A program made the position numbers and the translations under genes. Positions 42,500 through 51,642 of a stretch of DNA of 64,000 nt are shown piece after piece (positions within the stretch are counted from its first letter, which is position 1; each line of letters starts with the position of its first letter). The stretch comes from Bradyrhizobium sp. CB3481 (GTDB lineage: Bacteria; Pseudomonadota; Alphaproteobacteria; Rhizobiales; Xanthobacteraceae): the NCBI RefSeq assembly GCF_029714305.1, contig NZ_CP121647.1, positions 1,508,501 to 1,572,500 on the forward strand, in the 5' to 3' direction. Below the pieces are notes generated by a model. It had not been told where the DNA came from, made no database searches, and saw only the letters and a program-made list of their open reading frames with translations.

Positions 42500-45400
42500 A
42501 TGAAGCGCTTCAATCTCTCGGGCTGGGCGGTGAGCCATCCGACCCTGATCCTGTTCTTGATGATTGTGCTCGGTGCCGCCGGCTTCTTCTCCTACGAGCG
42601 GCTCGGCCGCGCCGAAGATCCGTTCTTCACGGTCAAGGTGGTCAACGTCTCGGCGATCTGGCCGGGCGCGACCGCGCAGGAAATGCAGACCCAGGTCGCC
42701 GATCCCATCGAGAAGAAGCTGCAGGAGCTGCCGTTCTTCGAGAAGGTGCAGACCTATTCCAAGCCGTCATTCACCGCGCTGCAGGTCACCTTCAAGGATT
42801 CCACGCCGCCGAAGGACGTGCCTTACCTGTTCTATCTCTTGCGCAAGAAGCTCGCCGACGTGCAGGGCCAGCTTCCCGCCGGCCTGCTCGGCCCGAACGT
42901 CAACGACGAATTCTCCGACGTCGATTCCATCCTTTACATGATGACCGGCGACGGCGCTGATTACGCGCAGATGAAGAAGGCCGCCGAGGGCATGCGCCAG
43001 CGCCTCCTGAAGGTCACCGGCGTCACCAAGGTCAATCTCTACGGCACCCAGGACGAGCGCATCTTCGTCGAGTTTTCCCACGCCAAGCTGGCGACGCTCG
43101 GGATCACGCCGCAGGCGCTGTTCGATTCGCTCGCCAAGCAGAACAACGTGACGCCAGCCGGCACGGTGGAGACCTCCTCGCAGCGCGTGCCGCTGCGCGT
43201 CACCGGTGCGCTCGACGGCGCCAAGGCCGTGGCCGAAACCCCGGTCGAAAGCAACGGCCGCGTGTTCCGGCTCGGCGATATCGCGACCGTCACCCATGGC
43301 TTCGTCGATCCGCCGACCTTCACGGCCCGCCAGGAGGGCAAGCCGGCGATCGGCATCGGTGTCGTCACCGCCAAGGGCGCCAACATCCTCGAGCTCGGCA
43401 AGGACGTCGAGAAGGCGACCAACGACTTCATGAAGGCCGTGCCGCAGGGCATCGAGGTCGAGCAGATCGCCGACCAGCCGAAGGTGGTCGAGCGCGCGGT
43501 CGGCGAGTTCGTGCATTCCTTCATCGAGGCGCTGGCGATCGTGCTGTTCGTCTCGTTCGTGGCGCTGGGCTGGCGCACCGGCATCGTGGTCGCGATGTCG
43601 GTGCCGCTGGTGCTCGCCATCGTCTTCATCGTCATGAATGCGATGTCGATCGATCTGCACCGCATCACGCTCGGCGCGCTGATCATCGCGCTCGGCCTTT
43701 TGGTCGACGACGCCATCATCGCCGTCGAAATGATGGTGGTGAAAATGGAACAGGGCTGGGACCGCATGCGCGCGGCATCCTTTGCCTGGGAATCAACTGC
43801 GTTTCCGATGCTCACGGGAACGCTGGTCACGGCCGCTGGCTTCCTCCCCATCGGCTTTGCCAATTCGGCGGTCGGCGAATATGCCGGCGGCATTTTCTGG
43901 ATCGTGGCGATCTCGCTGGTCGCGTCCTGGTTCGTGGCGGTGATCTTTACGCCCTATATCGGCGTCAAGTTGCTGCCCAACATCAAGGTCCATCACAACC
44001 ACGATCCGCATGCGATCTATGAGACGCGGATGTATCGCGGCTTGCGCGCCGTGGTGCAGTGGTGCGTCGACCACCGGATCAAGGTGGTGGCGGCCACCGT
44101 CGGCGTGTTCGTGCTCTCGATCATAGCTTTCGGTCACGTCCAGCAGCAGTTCTTCCCGCTGTCGGAACGGCCCGAGCTATTCCTGCAGCTTCGCCTGCCG
44201 GAAGGCACCGCCTTCAACGTCACCGAAAAATCGGTGAAGAAGGCCGAGACGCTGCTCAAGGACGACAAGGATATCGCGACCTATACCGCCTATGTCGGCC
44301 AGGGCTCGCCGCGCTTCTGGCTCGGCCTCAACCCGCAACTGCCGAACGAGGCCTTTGCCGAGATCGTCATCGTGTCGAAGGACGTCGAGGCCCGCGAGCG
44401 GATCAAGGCACGGCTGGAGAAGGCGGTCGCCGAGGGCGAACTGTCCGAAGCGCGCGTGCGGATCGACCGCTTCAATTTCGGCCCGCCGGTCGGCTTCCCC
44501 GTCCAGTTCCGCGTGATCGGCCCCGACGCCAATACCGTCCGTGACATCGCCTACAAGGTGCGCGATGTCATGAAGCAGAATCCCAATGTCGTGGAGCCGC
44601 AGCTCGACTGGAACGAGCAGTCACCTTACCTGAAGCTTGTCGTCGATCAGGACCGCGCGCGGGCGCTCGGCCTGACCCCGCAGGACGTATCGCAGGCGCT
44701 CGCCATGCTGATCTCGGGCGCGCCGGTCACGACCATTCGCGACGGCATCGAGAAGGTCGGCGTGGTTGCCCGCGCGATCCCCTCGGAGCGGCTCGACCTC
44801 GGCCGCGTCGGTGATCTCACTGTGACGTCACGCAACGGCGTTGCCGTGCCGCTGCAGCAGATCGCCAAGATCGAATACTCGCATGAGGAACCGATCATGT
44901 GGCGGCGTAACCGCGACATGGCAATCACCGTGCGCACCGACGTTGTCGATGGCGTTCAGGCCCCTGACGTCACCAACCAGATCTGGCCGAAGCTGCAGGA
45001 GATCCGCGACCATCTCGAGCCGGCCTACCGGATCGAGCCCGGCGGCGCATTCGAGGAATCTGCCAAGGGCAACGCCTCGATCTTCGTGCTGTTTCCGCTG
45101 ATGGTCATGGTGATGCTGACGCTGCTGATGATCCAGCTTCACAGCTTCTCGCGCCTGTTCCTGGTGTTCCTGACCGCCCCGCTCGGCATCGTCGGCGCCT
45201 CGCTCGGCCTCAACGTTGCCAACCAGCCGTTCGGCTTCGTGGCGCTGCTCGGCCTGATCGCGCTGGCCGGTATGATCATGCGCAACGCGGTGATCCTGGT
45301 CGATCAGATCGAGGCGGATGTTTCGCAGGGCCTGACGCGCAAGGAGGCCATTGTCGAAGCCACCGTCCGCCGTGCCCGCCCCGTGGTGCTGACCGCGCTG

Positions 45401-45652
45401 GCGGCGATCCTGGCCATGATCCCGCTGTCCCGCTCCGCCTTCTGGGGCCCGATGGCGATCACCATCATGGGCGGCTTGTTCGTTGCAACCTTCCTGACCT
45501 TGCTGTACCTGCCGGGCCTTTATGCCCTGTGGTTCAGAAAGAGCCTGGAAGAAAGCGGCCAGGCCGATCAACCCGATCTTGCGGCGCAGCATGAAGCCAG
45601 GTTGCCTCCGAAGGGACCGCACGCGATTCCGCTTGCCGACGCCGCAGAATAA
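42500..45652 (+). CDS. RND family efflux pump, inner-membrane subunit
   Basis: A 1050-residue proton-driven exporter with twelve helices and two large periplasmic loops. Helix 1 region WAVSHPTLILFLMIVLGAAG, the helix-4 motif GLLVDDAIIAVE with the proton-relay Asp pair, and the second-half GMIMRNAVILVDQIEADVS are canonical. The branch resembles VexF/MdtB-like pumps of alphaproteobacteria rather than AcrB. It starts at the ATG 42500 after GGAGAG; a TTG 12 bp upstream is a weak alternative. The outer-membrane channel is not encoded here. The substrate is unknown. Confidence 0.95.
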   Translation: MKRFNLSGWAVSHPTLILFLMIVLGAAGFFSYERLGRAEDPFFTVKVVNVSAIWPGATAQEMQTQVADPIEKKLQELPFFEKVQTYSKPSFTALQVTFKDSTPPKDVPYLFYLLRKKLADVQGQLPAGLLGPNVNDEFSDVDSILYMMTGDGADYAQMKKAAEGMRQRLLKVTGVTKVNLYGTQDERIFVEFSHAKLATLGITPQALFDSLAKQNNVTPAGTVETSSQRVPLRVTGALDGAKAVAETPVESNGRVFRLGDIATVTHGFVDPPTFTARQEGKPAIGIGVVTAKGANILELGKDVEKATNDFMKAVPQGIEVEQIADQPKVVERAVGEFVHSFIEALAIVLFVSFVALGWRTGIVVAMSVPLVLAIVFIVMNAMSIDLHRITLGALIIALGLLVDDAIIAVEMMVVKMEQGWDRMRAASFAWESTAFPMLTGTLVTAAGFLPIGFANSAVGEYAGGIFWIVAISLVASWFVAVIFTPYIGVKLLPNIKVHHNHDPHAIYETRMYRGLRAVVQWCVDHRIKVVAATVGVFVLSIIAFGHVQQQFFPLSERPELFLQLRLPEGTAFNVTEKSVKKAETLLKDDKDIATYTAYVGQGSPRFWLGLNPQLPNEAFAEIVIVSKDVEARERIKARLEKAVAEGELSEARVRIDRFNFGPPVGFPVQFRVIGPDANTVRDIAYKVRDVMKQNPNVVEPQLDWNEQSPYLKLVVDQDRARALGLTPQDVSQALAMLISGAPVTTIRDGIEKVGVVARAIPSERLDLGRVGDLTVTSRNGVAVPLQQIAKIEYSHEEPIMWRRNRDMAITVRTDVVDGVQAPDVTNQIWPKLQEIRDHLEPAYRIEPGGAFEESAKGNASIFVLFPLMVMVMLTLLMIQLHSFSRLFLVFLTAPLGIVGASLGLNVANQPFGFVALLGLIALAGMIMRNAVILVDQIEADVSQGLTRKEAIVEATVRRARPVVLTALAAILAMIPLSRSAFWGPMAITIMGGLFVATFLTLLYLPGLYALWFRKSLEESGQADQPDLAAQHEARLPPKGPHAIPLADAAE

Positions 45653-45671
45653 TTGAACATTGAGAGCTGAC

Positions 45672-46277
45672 ATGACGCTTGTTTCAGAACACACCGAGAC
45701 CGATACCCGGGAAAAGATTCTCGTGGTGGCGGAGCGTCTGTTCAGGCAGATGGGCTACCAGAAGACGACGGTCGCCGACATCGCCAAGGAACTGCGGATG
45801 AGCCCCGCCAACGTTTATCGCTTCTTCGATTCGAAGAAGTCGATCCACGAGGGCGTGGCTCGCACCCTGATGGGCGAGGTCGAGGTCGAGGCACGGCGGA
45901 TCGCGGCCGCGCCCGGGCCGGCCAAGCCCCGCCTGCGCGAGCTGCTCAAGACCATCAATCGCATGAACTCCGAGCGCTATGTCGGCGATAACAAGCTGCA
46001 CGAGATGGTCGCGATCGCGATGGAGGAAGATTGGGACGTCTGCGTCGTCCATATCGAATGCATCACCGGCATGATCGGCCAGGTGATCGCGCAGGGCGTC
46101 GCGTCCGGCGAGTTCGAGGCCCCCGACCTGCCGCTGGCCGCGCTCTGCACCTGCACCGGCATGATTCGCTTCTTCCACCCGCAAATGATCGCGCAGGCCG
46201 TCAACAAGCCGACCGCAACGATCGACCAGATGATCGATTTCCTCTTCCGGGCCCTTGAGCCGCGCAAGGGGCATTGA
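45672..46277 (+). CDS. TetR family regulator of the RND operon
   Basis: A 201-residue TetR protein. The HTH is TTVADIAKELRMSPANVYRF (residues 33-52), followed by FFDSKKSIHEGV and a C-terminal ligand domain with a tri-cysteine patch (AALCTCTGM). It is 19 bp after the pump stop and is thus the last gene of the operon it probably represses through the operator at 41151-41176. This layout gives negative feedback: induction of the pump also raises the repressor. Confidence 0.92.
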   Translation: MTLVSEHTETDTREKILVVAERLFRQMGYQKTTVADIAKELRMSPANVYRFFDSKKSIHEGVARTLMGEVEVEARRIAAAPGPAKPRLRELLKTINRMNSERYVGDNKLHEMVAIAMEEDWDVCVVHIECITGMIGQVIAQGVASGEFEAPDLPLAALCTCTGMIRFFHPQMIAQAVNKPTATIDQMIDFLFRALEPRKGH

Positions 46278-46300
46278 CGCATTCGCTGGTTGACTCTTCT

Positions 46301-46380
46301 GTCATTCCGGGGCGATGCGTAGCATCGAACCCGGAATCTCGAGATTCCGGGTCTGGTGCTACGCACCATCCTGGAATGAC
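46301..46380. repeat. Palindromic repeat, GTCATTCCGGG class
   Basis: GTCATTCCGGGGCGATGCGT at the left and ACGCACCATCCTGGAATGAC at the right form the outer stem. The centre is a perfect 24-bp palindrome at 46329-46352 with TCTCGAGA in the middle. It ends where the flavin reductase ribosome site GAGGAAAC begins, so the hairpin lies in that gene's leader. Confidence 0.75.
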
Positions 46381-46395
46381 GAGGAAACTCCCCGC

Positions 46396-47016
46396 GTGAC
46401 CAAAGACCTGCACTACTACGAGCCGAAGAACGGCCACGGCCTCAAGCACGATCCCTTCAACGCCATCATCGCGCCGCGCCCGATCGGCTGGATTTCCTCG
46501 CGCGACGCTAACGGCAACGTCAATTTGGCGCCCTACAGCTTTTTTAACGCATTTTGCTACGTGCCGCCGATCATCGGCTTCTCCTCGACCAACTGGAAGG
46601 ACAGCGCCGGCAACATCCAGGATACCGGCGAGTTCGTCTGGAATCTCGCCACCATGGATCTGGCTAAGCAGATGAACGCGACGGCGGCGCATGTCGCCCG
46701 CGACGTCGACGAGTTCAAGCTCGCAGGCCTGACGGCCGCGCCGTGCAAGCTCGTCAACGTGCCGCGCGTCGCCGAAAGCCCGGTCGCCTTCGAATGCAAG
46801 CTGACGCAGATCCTGCAATTGCAGGGTGCCGACGGCAACAAGGCGCAGGCCTGGGTTACCTTCGGCGAAGTCGTCGCTGTTCATATCGACAAGGCCTTCA
46901 TCAGGGACGGCGTCTATCAGACCGGGCTGGCGCACCCGATTGTCCGCGCCGGTCGCAAGGGCGACTATTTCGAGATCAAGCCGGAAAACATGTTCGAGAT
47001 GATCCGGCCGGATTGA
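46396..47016 (+). CDS. Flavin reductase family protein (FMN-binding split barrel), GTG start
   Basis: A 206-residue FMN-binding protein. The region PFNAIIAPRPIGWISSRDAN and NLAPYSFFNAFCYVPPIIGF are the flavin-binding core of the DIM6/NTAB family, and VWNLATMDLAKQMN follows. These enzymes reduce FMN for a partner oxygenase or work as oxidoreductases themselves. The GTG at 46396 has GAGGAAAC upstream. It starts 118 bp after the TetR gene with a palindromic repeat between, so it is probably expressed separately. Confidence 0.88.
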   Translation: MTKDLHYYEPKNGHGLKHDPFNAIIAPRPIGWISSRDANGNVNLAPYSFFNAFCYVPPIIGFSSTNWKDSAGNIQDTGEFVWNLATMDLAKQMNATAAHVARDVDEFKLAGLTAAPCKLVNVPRVAESPVAFECKLTQILQLQGADGNKAQAWVTFGEVVAVHIDKAFIRDGVYQTGLAHPIVRAGRKGDYFEIKPENMFEMIRPD

Positions 47017-47089
47017 GCGGGTTGACTGTCGTCGCGGGGAACTCCGCCCCGCCCAAATCTTTATCAGCGTGTTGTTTCGGAGATTGCCG

Positions 47090-48115
47090 ATGATCCGCTT
47101 GCTCGCCGGGCTGCTTGTGCTCGCGTGCCTGGTCCGTCCTGCCATCGCAGGGCCTGATGCGGCCGCGATCAACAATGCGGAGTTCAAAGGCAAGGCGCCG
47201 TCCGACGACAAGATTCATCCGGCTGTCGTCAAGGCGCAGGTTTTACTCGACCGAGCCAATCTCTCGCCTGGCGAGATCGACGGCAAGCTCGGCGAGAATG
47301 CCCGGAAGGCTTTGAAAGCCTTTACCGAAGCCAACGGCCTCGCTGCAGGCAAGCAGCCGCTGACATCAGAGATCTGGGGCGCGCTGGTCGCGACCAGTTC
47401 GGATGCCGTCATCGTGGACTACAAGATCACCGATAAGGACGTGAAGGGGCCGTTCCTGGAAAAGCTTCCGGCGAAGATGGAAGACATGAAGGGTCTGAAG
47501 TCGCTTGGCTACACCAGTCCGCGCGAAGCCATCGCTGAAAAATTTCACATGAGCGAGGCGCTTCTTGCCGCGCTAAATCCCGGCAAGAAGTTCGACGAGG
47601 CGGACCAGACGATCTCGGTGGTGAACGTCGCGGTGACCGAGACGAAGGCGAATGGCGATAGCAAGACTAAGAGTGCGAAGCCGGCGGTAACGCGTGTCGA
47701 GGTCGACAAGACGGCCCAAACGGTCAAGGCCTTCGCGGATTCCCAACTGATCGCTTTCTTCCCGGCGACTGTCGGCAGCACGGAGAAACCGACTCCGAGC
47801 GGCACGCTCAAGGTGACCTCGATCGATGCCAATCCGCACTACGGCTACAACCCGGATTACAAGTTCAAGGGCGTCAAATCCAAGACCGCCTTTACCATCA
47901 ATCCGGGTCCTAACAATCCCGCCGGCATCTACTGGATCGGACTTTCAGCGGAAGGATATGGCATCCACGGGACGCCGAACCCATCGAAGGTCAGCAAGGC
48001 GGAGTCGCACGGCTGCGTCCGGCTGACGAACTGGGACGTCGCCAAGCTGGCGAAGCTTCTGAAGAAGGGTTCGGAAGTATCGTTCATTGATCACGAAGCG
48101 GCAAACCGGAAGTGA
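47090..48115 (+). CDS. L,D-transpeptidase with peptidoglycan-binding region
   Basis: A 341-residue periplasmic wall enzyme. A signal peptide (residues 1-20, cut after AIA) precedes a peptidoglycan_binding_1-like domain (VKAQVLLDRANLSPGEIDGK) and a C-terminal YkuD domain. Its active-site stretch begins GIHGTPNPSK and ends SHGCVRLTN with catalytic Cys309. It forms 3-3 crosslinks or attaches proteins to meso-diaminopimelate. It is a stand-alone gene with GGAG before the ATG at 47090. Confidence 0.92.
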   Translation: MIRLLAGLLVLACLVRPAIAGPDAAAINNAEFKGKAPSDDKIHPAVVKAQVLLDRANLSPGEIDGKLGENARKALKAFTEANGLAAGKQPLTSEIWGALVATSSDAVIVDYKITDKDVKGPFLEKLPAKMEDMKGLKSLGYTSPREAIAEKFHMSEALLAALNPGKKFDEADQTISVVNVAVTETKANGDSKTKSAKPAVTRVEVDKTAQTVKAFADSQLIAFFPATVGSTEKPTPSGTLKVTSIDANPHYGYNPDYKFKGVKSKTAFTINPGPNNPAGIYWIGLSAEGYGIHGTPNPSKVSKAESHGCVRLTNWDVAKLAKLLKKGSEVSFIDHEAANRK

Positions 48116-48139
48116 CTTTCTTGCGTAAATTCCGGCCGA

Positions 48140-49450
48140 TCATTTGTCCGCGGCGAACGCGTCGTAAACCAGCGCCTTGAAGGCGGGCAGGATGCGGCTG
48201 CGTTCGTTCTGGGTTTGCTCCAGCATGATGTAGATCATGTCCAGGCTGGGATCGACGCCGAAATAGGTGCCGCTGCCGCTATCCCATTTGAGTTCGCCGA
48301 TCGAGCCGGGCGGCGGTGGTTTGGCGTTGCCCGGATCGGTGCGGATGCCAAAGCCGTAACCATAGCCGAAGCCGTCGCCGGGAAAGTAGTAGTAATCCCG
48401 CCCCACGCCGGAGCCCGGCCCGACATGGTCCGTCGTCATCGCCTTGAACGCCGCCGGGCTGAGATAGCGTTTACCCTCGAACTCTCCGCCGTTGAGGATC
48501 ATCTGGGCAAAGCGAGTATAGTCGTTCAGCGTCGAGACCAGCCCGCCGCCGCCGGATTCCCATTCCGGATGGGCGCGCCTCTCGCGTTCCGAGTCCAGCA
48601 GGATGGTGTCGTTCGGCAGCGGCTCCGCCATTCGCGCGCGCTCTTCGGCGCTTTCGAGAACATATTTGGTGCTGGTCATCCGAAGCGGATCAAGGATGTG
48701 CTGCTTCTCGAATTGATAGAGCGTCTGTCCGGATACGATCTCGATGATGCGGCCGATCACGTCGGTGGAGTGGCCGTAGCGCCAAAGCGTGCCGGGCTGT
48801 CTTGAAAGCGGCAGCCTCGCAATGCGCTCTGCAAACCTCTTGTTGTCGAACATGCCGTCGAACAGGCCTGAGTCCTTGTAGGCTTTGTCGATCAGCTTGC
48901 CGCCGATGTAATCATAGGTGATGCCCGACGTATGGCGCAGCAGGTCCTCGATCGTCACCGGCCGGTCCGGCGGGACAAGTTTCAGATAGTGCGTTCCGTC
49001 AGCCATGGTGGATGGTATCCCGACCTTGACGTCGGCGAACGCCGGAACGAATTTCGAGGCGGGGTCGGTGAGCGAAAGCTTGCCGGCGTCGATCAGCATC
49101 ATCGCCGCGACGCTGGTGATCGGCTTCGTCATCGAGTGAAGCGCAAAGATCGTGTCTGATGTCATCGGCGCCTTGGTCGCGACGTCCTGCACGCCGAAAC
49201 ACTTCAGATAGACCGGCTTGCCATGCTGCTGGATCAAGACGACGGCGCCCGGCAATTTCCCGGTCGCAACCTCATTGTTGAAGAACTCGGTGATGCGCTC
49301 GAGCTTGTGTGGAGAAGGGGCGGGGACGTTGGCCGCCGGATTGGCCGCCGCCGCGCCGGTCCAAATCGCCCATGACAACGCCGCGGCAAGAGCCTTTCCG
49401 GCGCGCAATCCCGCAGCGCGATGCAATGTCTGCCGAGCCGGCGTCTTCAT
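48140..49450 (-). CDS. Serine hydrolase, class C beta-lactamase fold
   Basis: A 436-residue exported protein with a signal at about residues 13-36. The nucleophile motif is SMTK (Ser106, Lys109), the second motif YGHS is in place of YAN/YSN, and a late GSGTYFGVDP stands near the third element. Proteins with this pattern are usually esterases or D-amino peptidases, not beta-lactamases. The extra QTLYQFEKQHILDPL segment is standard. It is divergent from the SMP-30 gene by about 250 bp and convergent with the transpeptidase. Confidence 0.88.
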   Translation of the reverse strand: MKTPARQTLHRAAGLRAGKALAAALSWAIWTGAAAANPAANVPAPSPHKLERITEFFNNEVATGKLPGAVVLIQQHGKPVYLKCFGVQDVATKAPMTSDTIFALHSMTKPITSVAAMMLIDAGKLSLTDPASKFVPAFADVKVGIPSTMADGTHYLKLVPPDRPVTIEDLLRHTSGITYDYIGGKLIDKAYKDSGLFDGMFDNKRFAERIARLPLSRQPGTLWRYGHSTDVIGRIIEIVSGQTLYQFEKQHILDPLRMTSTKYVLESAEERARMAEPLPNDTILLDSERERRAHPEWESGGGGLVSTLNDYTRFAQMILNGGEFEGKRYLSPAAFKAMTTDHVGPGSGVGRDYYYFPGDGFGYGYGFGIRTDPGNAKPPPPGSIGELKWDSGSGTYFGVDPSLDMIYIMLEQTQNERSRILPAFKALVYDAFAADK

Positions 49451-49704
49451 TGGCTTGCCCCACGGACTGATTGATTTGTCGAGGAATTTGACGGCTGGCG
49501 GGTGCTTAGCATGTCGCTCACCTCATCGCCATGTGGGCAATCGCCCCAATCTGGCACCATGCATCGGACGAGGGAATGCCATTTTCGACTGCAAGCGTTG
49601 AAGCGGGAGCCGAATCAAAAGCGGCTCTCGCAACGGGACGCCGTCCAGATTAACCTTGGGTTGCCAGGCCGGATCAACGGCCGGCGAACAGATTGGGAGG
49701 AGCG

Positions 49705-50955
49705 ATGACACGCCCACAACAGGAGCGCGATCCGGAACGCGCGATTTCACGACGGACCCTGGTCCACGGCCTTGCGGTGGCCGCCGGCGCCACCGTGGCG
49801 GGAGCCAGTGGCGCGCTGGCCCAGGTCAGTGCTCAAGGCGGTCCTCCGAACGGCCCGGTGGCGCCGCCGTCCACGGTGACAAATCCGCCGCGCGATTTCA
49901 GTCCGCGTGGCGCCCCGACCACCTACTTCTGGGACCCCGACATCATCGCCGTCGATCCGTCCTTCAACAATCTTGCCCAGCCCAATACCGCAATCAAGCG
50001 TCTCTATACTGGCGTGTTGTGGGCCGAGGGACCGGCCTGGAGCGCGCAGGGACGTTACCTCCTGTGGAGCGACATCCCGAACAATCGGCAGATGCGGTGG
50101 TCGGAGGACGACGGCCACGTCAGCGTCTTCCGCACGCCCTCCAACAACTCGAACGGTAACTCGTTCGACTTCCAGGGCCGCCAGCTCTCCTGCGAGCATC
50201 TCACCCGCCGCGTGGTGCGCTATGAGCATGACGGCACCGCCACCGTGCTGGCCGATTCCTACAACGGCAAGAAGCTGAATTCTCCGAACGACGTCGTCGC
50301 GCATCCCGACGGCAGTTACTGGTTCACCGATCCGCCCTATGGCGGCCAGCTTTATGAGGGTGAGCCGGATGCTGCGGGCGGTCCGAGCAATGCCGGCGGC
50401 AAGCTCAATCCGCGGATCGGCCAGCCGGCCGGCTTCGTGCCAGGCAAGCGCGAGCTGCCGACCAATTGCTATCGGATCGATCCCTCCGGCCGCATCGACC
50501 TCGTGGTGACGGAAGAGCAGGTGCCCGATCCCAACGGCCTCTGCTTCTCGCCTGACTACAAGAAGCTGTACGTCAGCTCCACCGGCAAGGGACCGGGCGA
50601 CACCGGCGCGGGCGGCAAGGGCGATATGTTCGTGTTCGATGTCGGCACCGATAACAAGCTCAGCAACCAGAAGCGGTTCAGCGATTTCATGGTCGACGGC
50701 GTGAAGTGTGGACCGGACGGCATGCGCTGCGATGTCAACGGCAACGTCTGGGCCGCGAGCAATGCCGGCCGCGCCGTCGGCTATAGCGGCGTGACGGTAT
50801 GGTCACCGGAGGGCAAGCTGCTTGGCCGCATTCGCCTGCCTGAGGTGTGCGGCAACGTCACCTTCGGCGGTCCCAAGCGCAACCGCCTGTTCATGGCGGC
50901 GAGCCAGTCGCTTTACGCCGTATATTTGGCGACCCAAGGGGCAGGGCCTGGTTAA
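49705..50955 (+). CDS. Tat-exported SMP-30/gluconolactonase family protein
   Basis: A 416-residue periplasmic beta-propeller. The Tat signal ISRRTLVHGLAVAAGATVAG is followed by a Pro-rich stretch and the SMP-30 domain: WAEGPAWSAQGRYLLWSDIP with the metal Glu, KLNSPNDVVAHPDGSYWFTD with Asn and Asp ligands, and DGVKCGPDGMRCDVNGNVW with the last Asp. It opens sugar lactones or similar esters with Ca2+ or Zn2+. GGGAGG precedes the ATG at 49705. Confidence 0.9.
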   Translation: MTRPQQERDPERAISRRTLVHGLAVAAGATVAGASGALAQVSAQGGPPNGPVAPPSTVTNPPRDFSPRGAPTTYFWDPDIIAVDPSFNNLAQPNTAIKRLYTGVLWAEGPAWSAQGRYLLWSDIPNNRQMRWSEDDGHVSVFRTPSNNSNGNSFDFQGRQLSCEHLTRRVVRYEHDGTATVLADSYNGKKLNSPNDVVAHPDGSYWFTDPPYGGQLYEGEPDAAGGPSNAGGKLNPRIGQPAGFVPGKRELPTNCYRIDPSGRIDLVVTEEQVPDPNGLCFSPDYKKLYVSSTGKGPGDTGAGGKGDMFVFDVGTDNKLSNQKRFSDFMVDGVKCGPDGMRCDVNGNVWAASNAGRAVGYSGVTVWSPEGKLLGRIRLPEVCGNVTFGGPKRNRLFMAASQSLYAVYLATQGAGPG

Positions 50956-50980
50956 CGCCGCTTGGTATTGCGCAAATCGG

Positions 50981-51007
50981 AAGCGCCGGCATAACCCGCC
51001 GGCGCTT
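50981..51007. terminator. Hairpin after the SMP-30 gene
   Basis: AAGCGCCGGC (50981-50990) and GCCGGCGCTT (50998-51007) pair perfectly around ATAACCC. No long T run follows, so the strength is unclear. It is 26 bp past the stop. Confidence 0.55.
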
Positions 51008-51170
51008 CGTCGCATTGAGGCCCCGCTGTAGGCCTTCGGCATTCATTAAAATTTGCCGCAAACTGACAACCTGCGAAAAACCGCTCCGGCAAAAGCTGGG
51101 CGCGGTTACACCCGGCTTTTATGCCGGGCGATCCATCCTCCCCTGTAGAAAGGGGAGGCTCGCAATATCA

Positions 51171-51437
51171 ATGCCCATTTTCAAATATTTTACCGTCGTT
51201 GGATCGGCGCTGCTCGTACTTTTGTTCGTTTCAAACGCTTATCTGACCTACGACGAAAGCAACTTCCGGTTCGATGGGTCATTGTACGAGAGCGCGCTCT
51301 ATGCGCCTCGGCAGCAAGAAATCCGGACGATGACCGAGCTTCGCTTCACCCGCGACGTCACGCCTGCCGTTCGGGTTATGGAAGTGTTTGCTGTGTTCGT
51401 CCCCAACGAACGACGCCGCAACAAACGCGATTCCTAG
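51171..51437 (+). CDS. Small membrane-anchored protein of unknown function
   Basis: An 88-residue protein with one N-terminal helix (FKYFTVVGSALLVLLFVSNA), then LTYDESNFRFDGSLYESALY and a basic C-terminus ending RRRNKRDS. I recognise it as a kind frequent in Bradyrhizobium, often in several copies, without known function. GGGGAGG is 12 bp upstream of the ATG at 51171. The longer frame reaching back to 50847 is inside the SMP-30 gene and not real. Confidence 0.7.
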   Translation: MPIFKYFTVVGSALLVLLFVSNAYLTYDESNFRFDGSLYESALYAPRQQEIRTMTELRFTRDVTPAVRVMEVFAVFVPNERRRNKRDS

Positions 51438-51642
51438 GAGCCGCTGCCCCGGCCGCCAACCGCCGGATAATGCGTTATCATACGGGAACGGCCCCGGGGC
51501 CCTTGCCGTTATCTTCCGGTTTATCAATTTCGCTTCATTCCCGGGGCGAAACGCCCCCAAATCCCGGTGCTTTCAGCTAGAATAAGCCGTCGTTGGGCAC
51601 CGGTGGGGCGCGACCTCGCGCCGCAGACCAGGAGGGTTCGCC

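Noticed and set aside
48140..49450. Beta-lactamase resistance gene
   Set aside because: It has SMTK, but YGHS replaces the class C YAN/YSN motif and the context is not a resistance locus; an esterase or peptidase is more likely.
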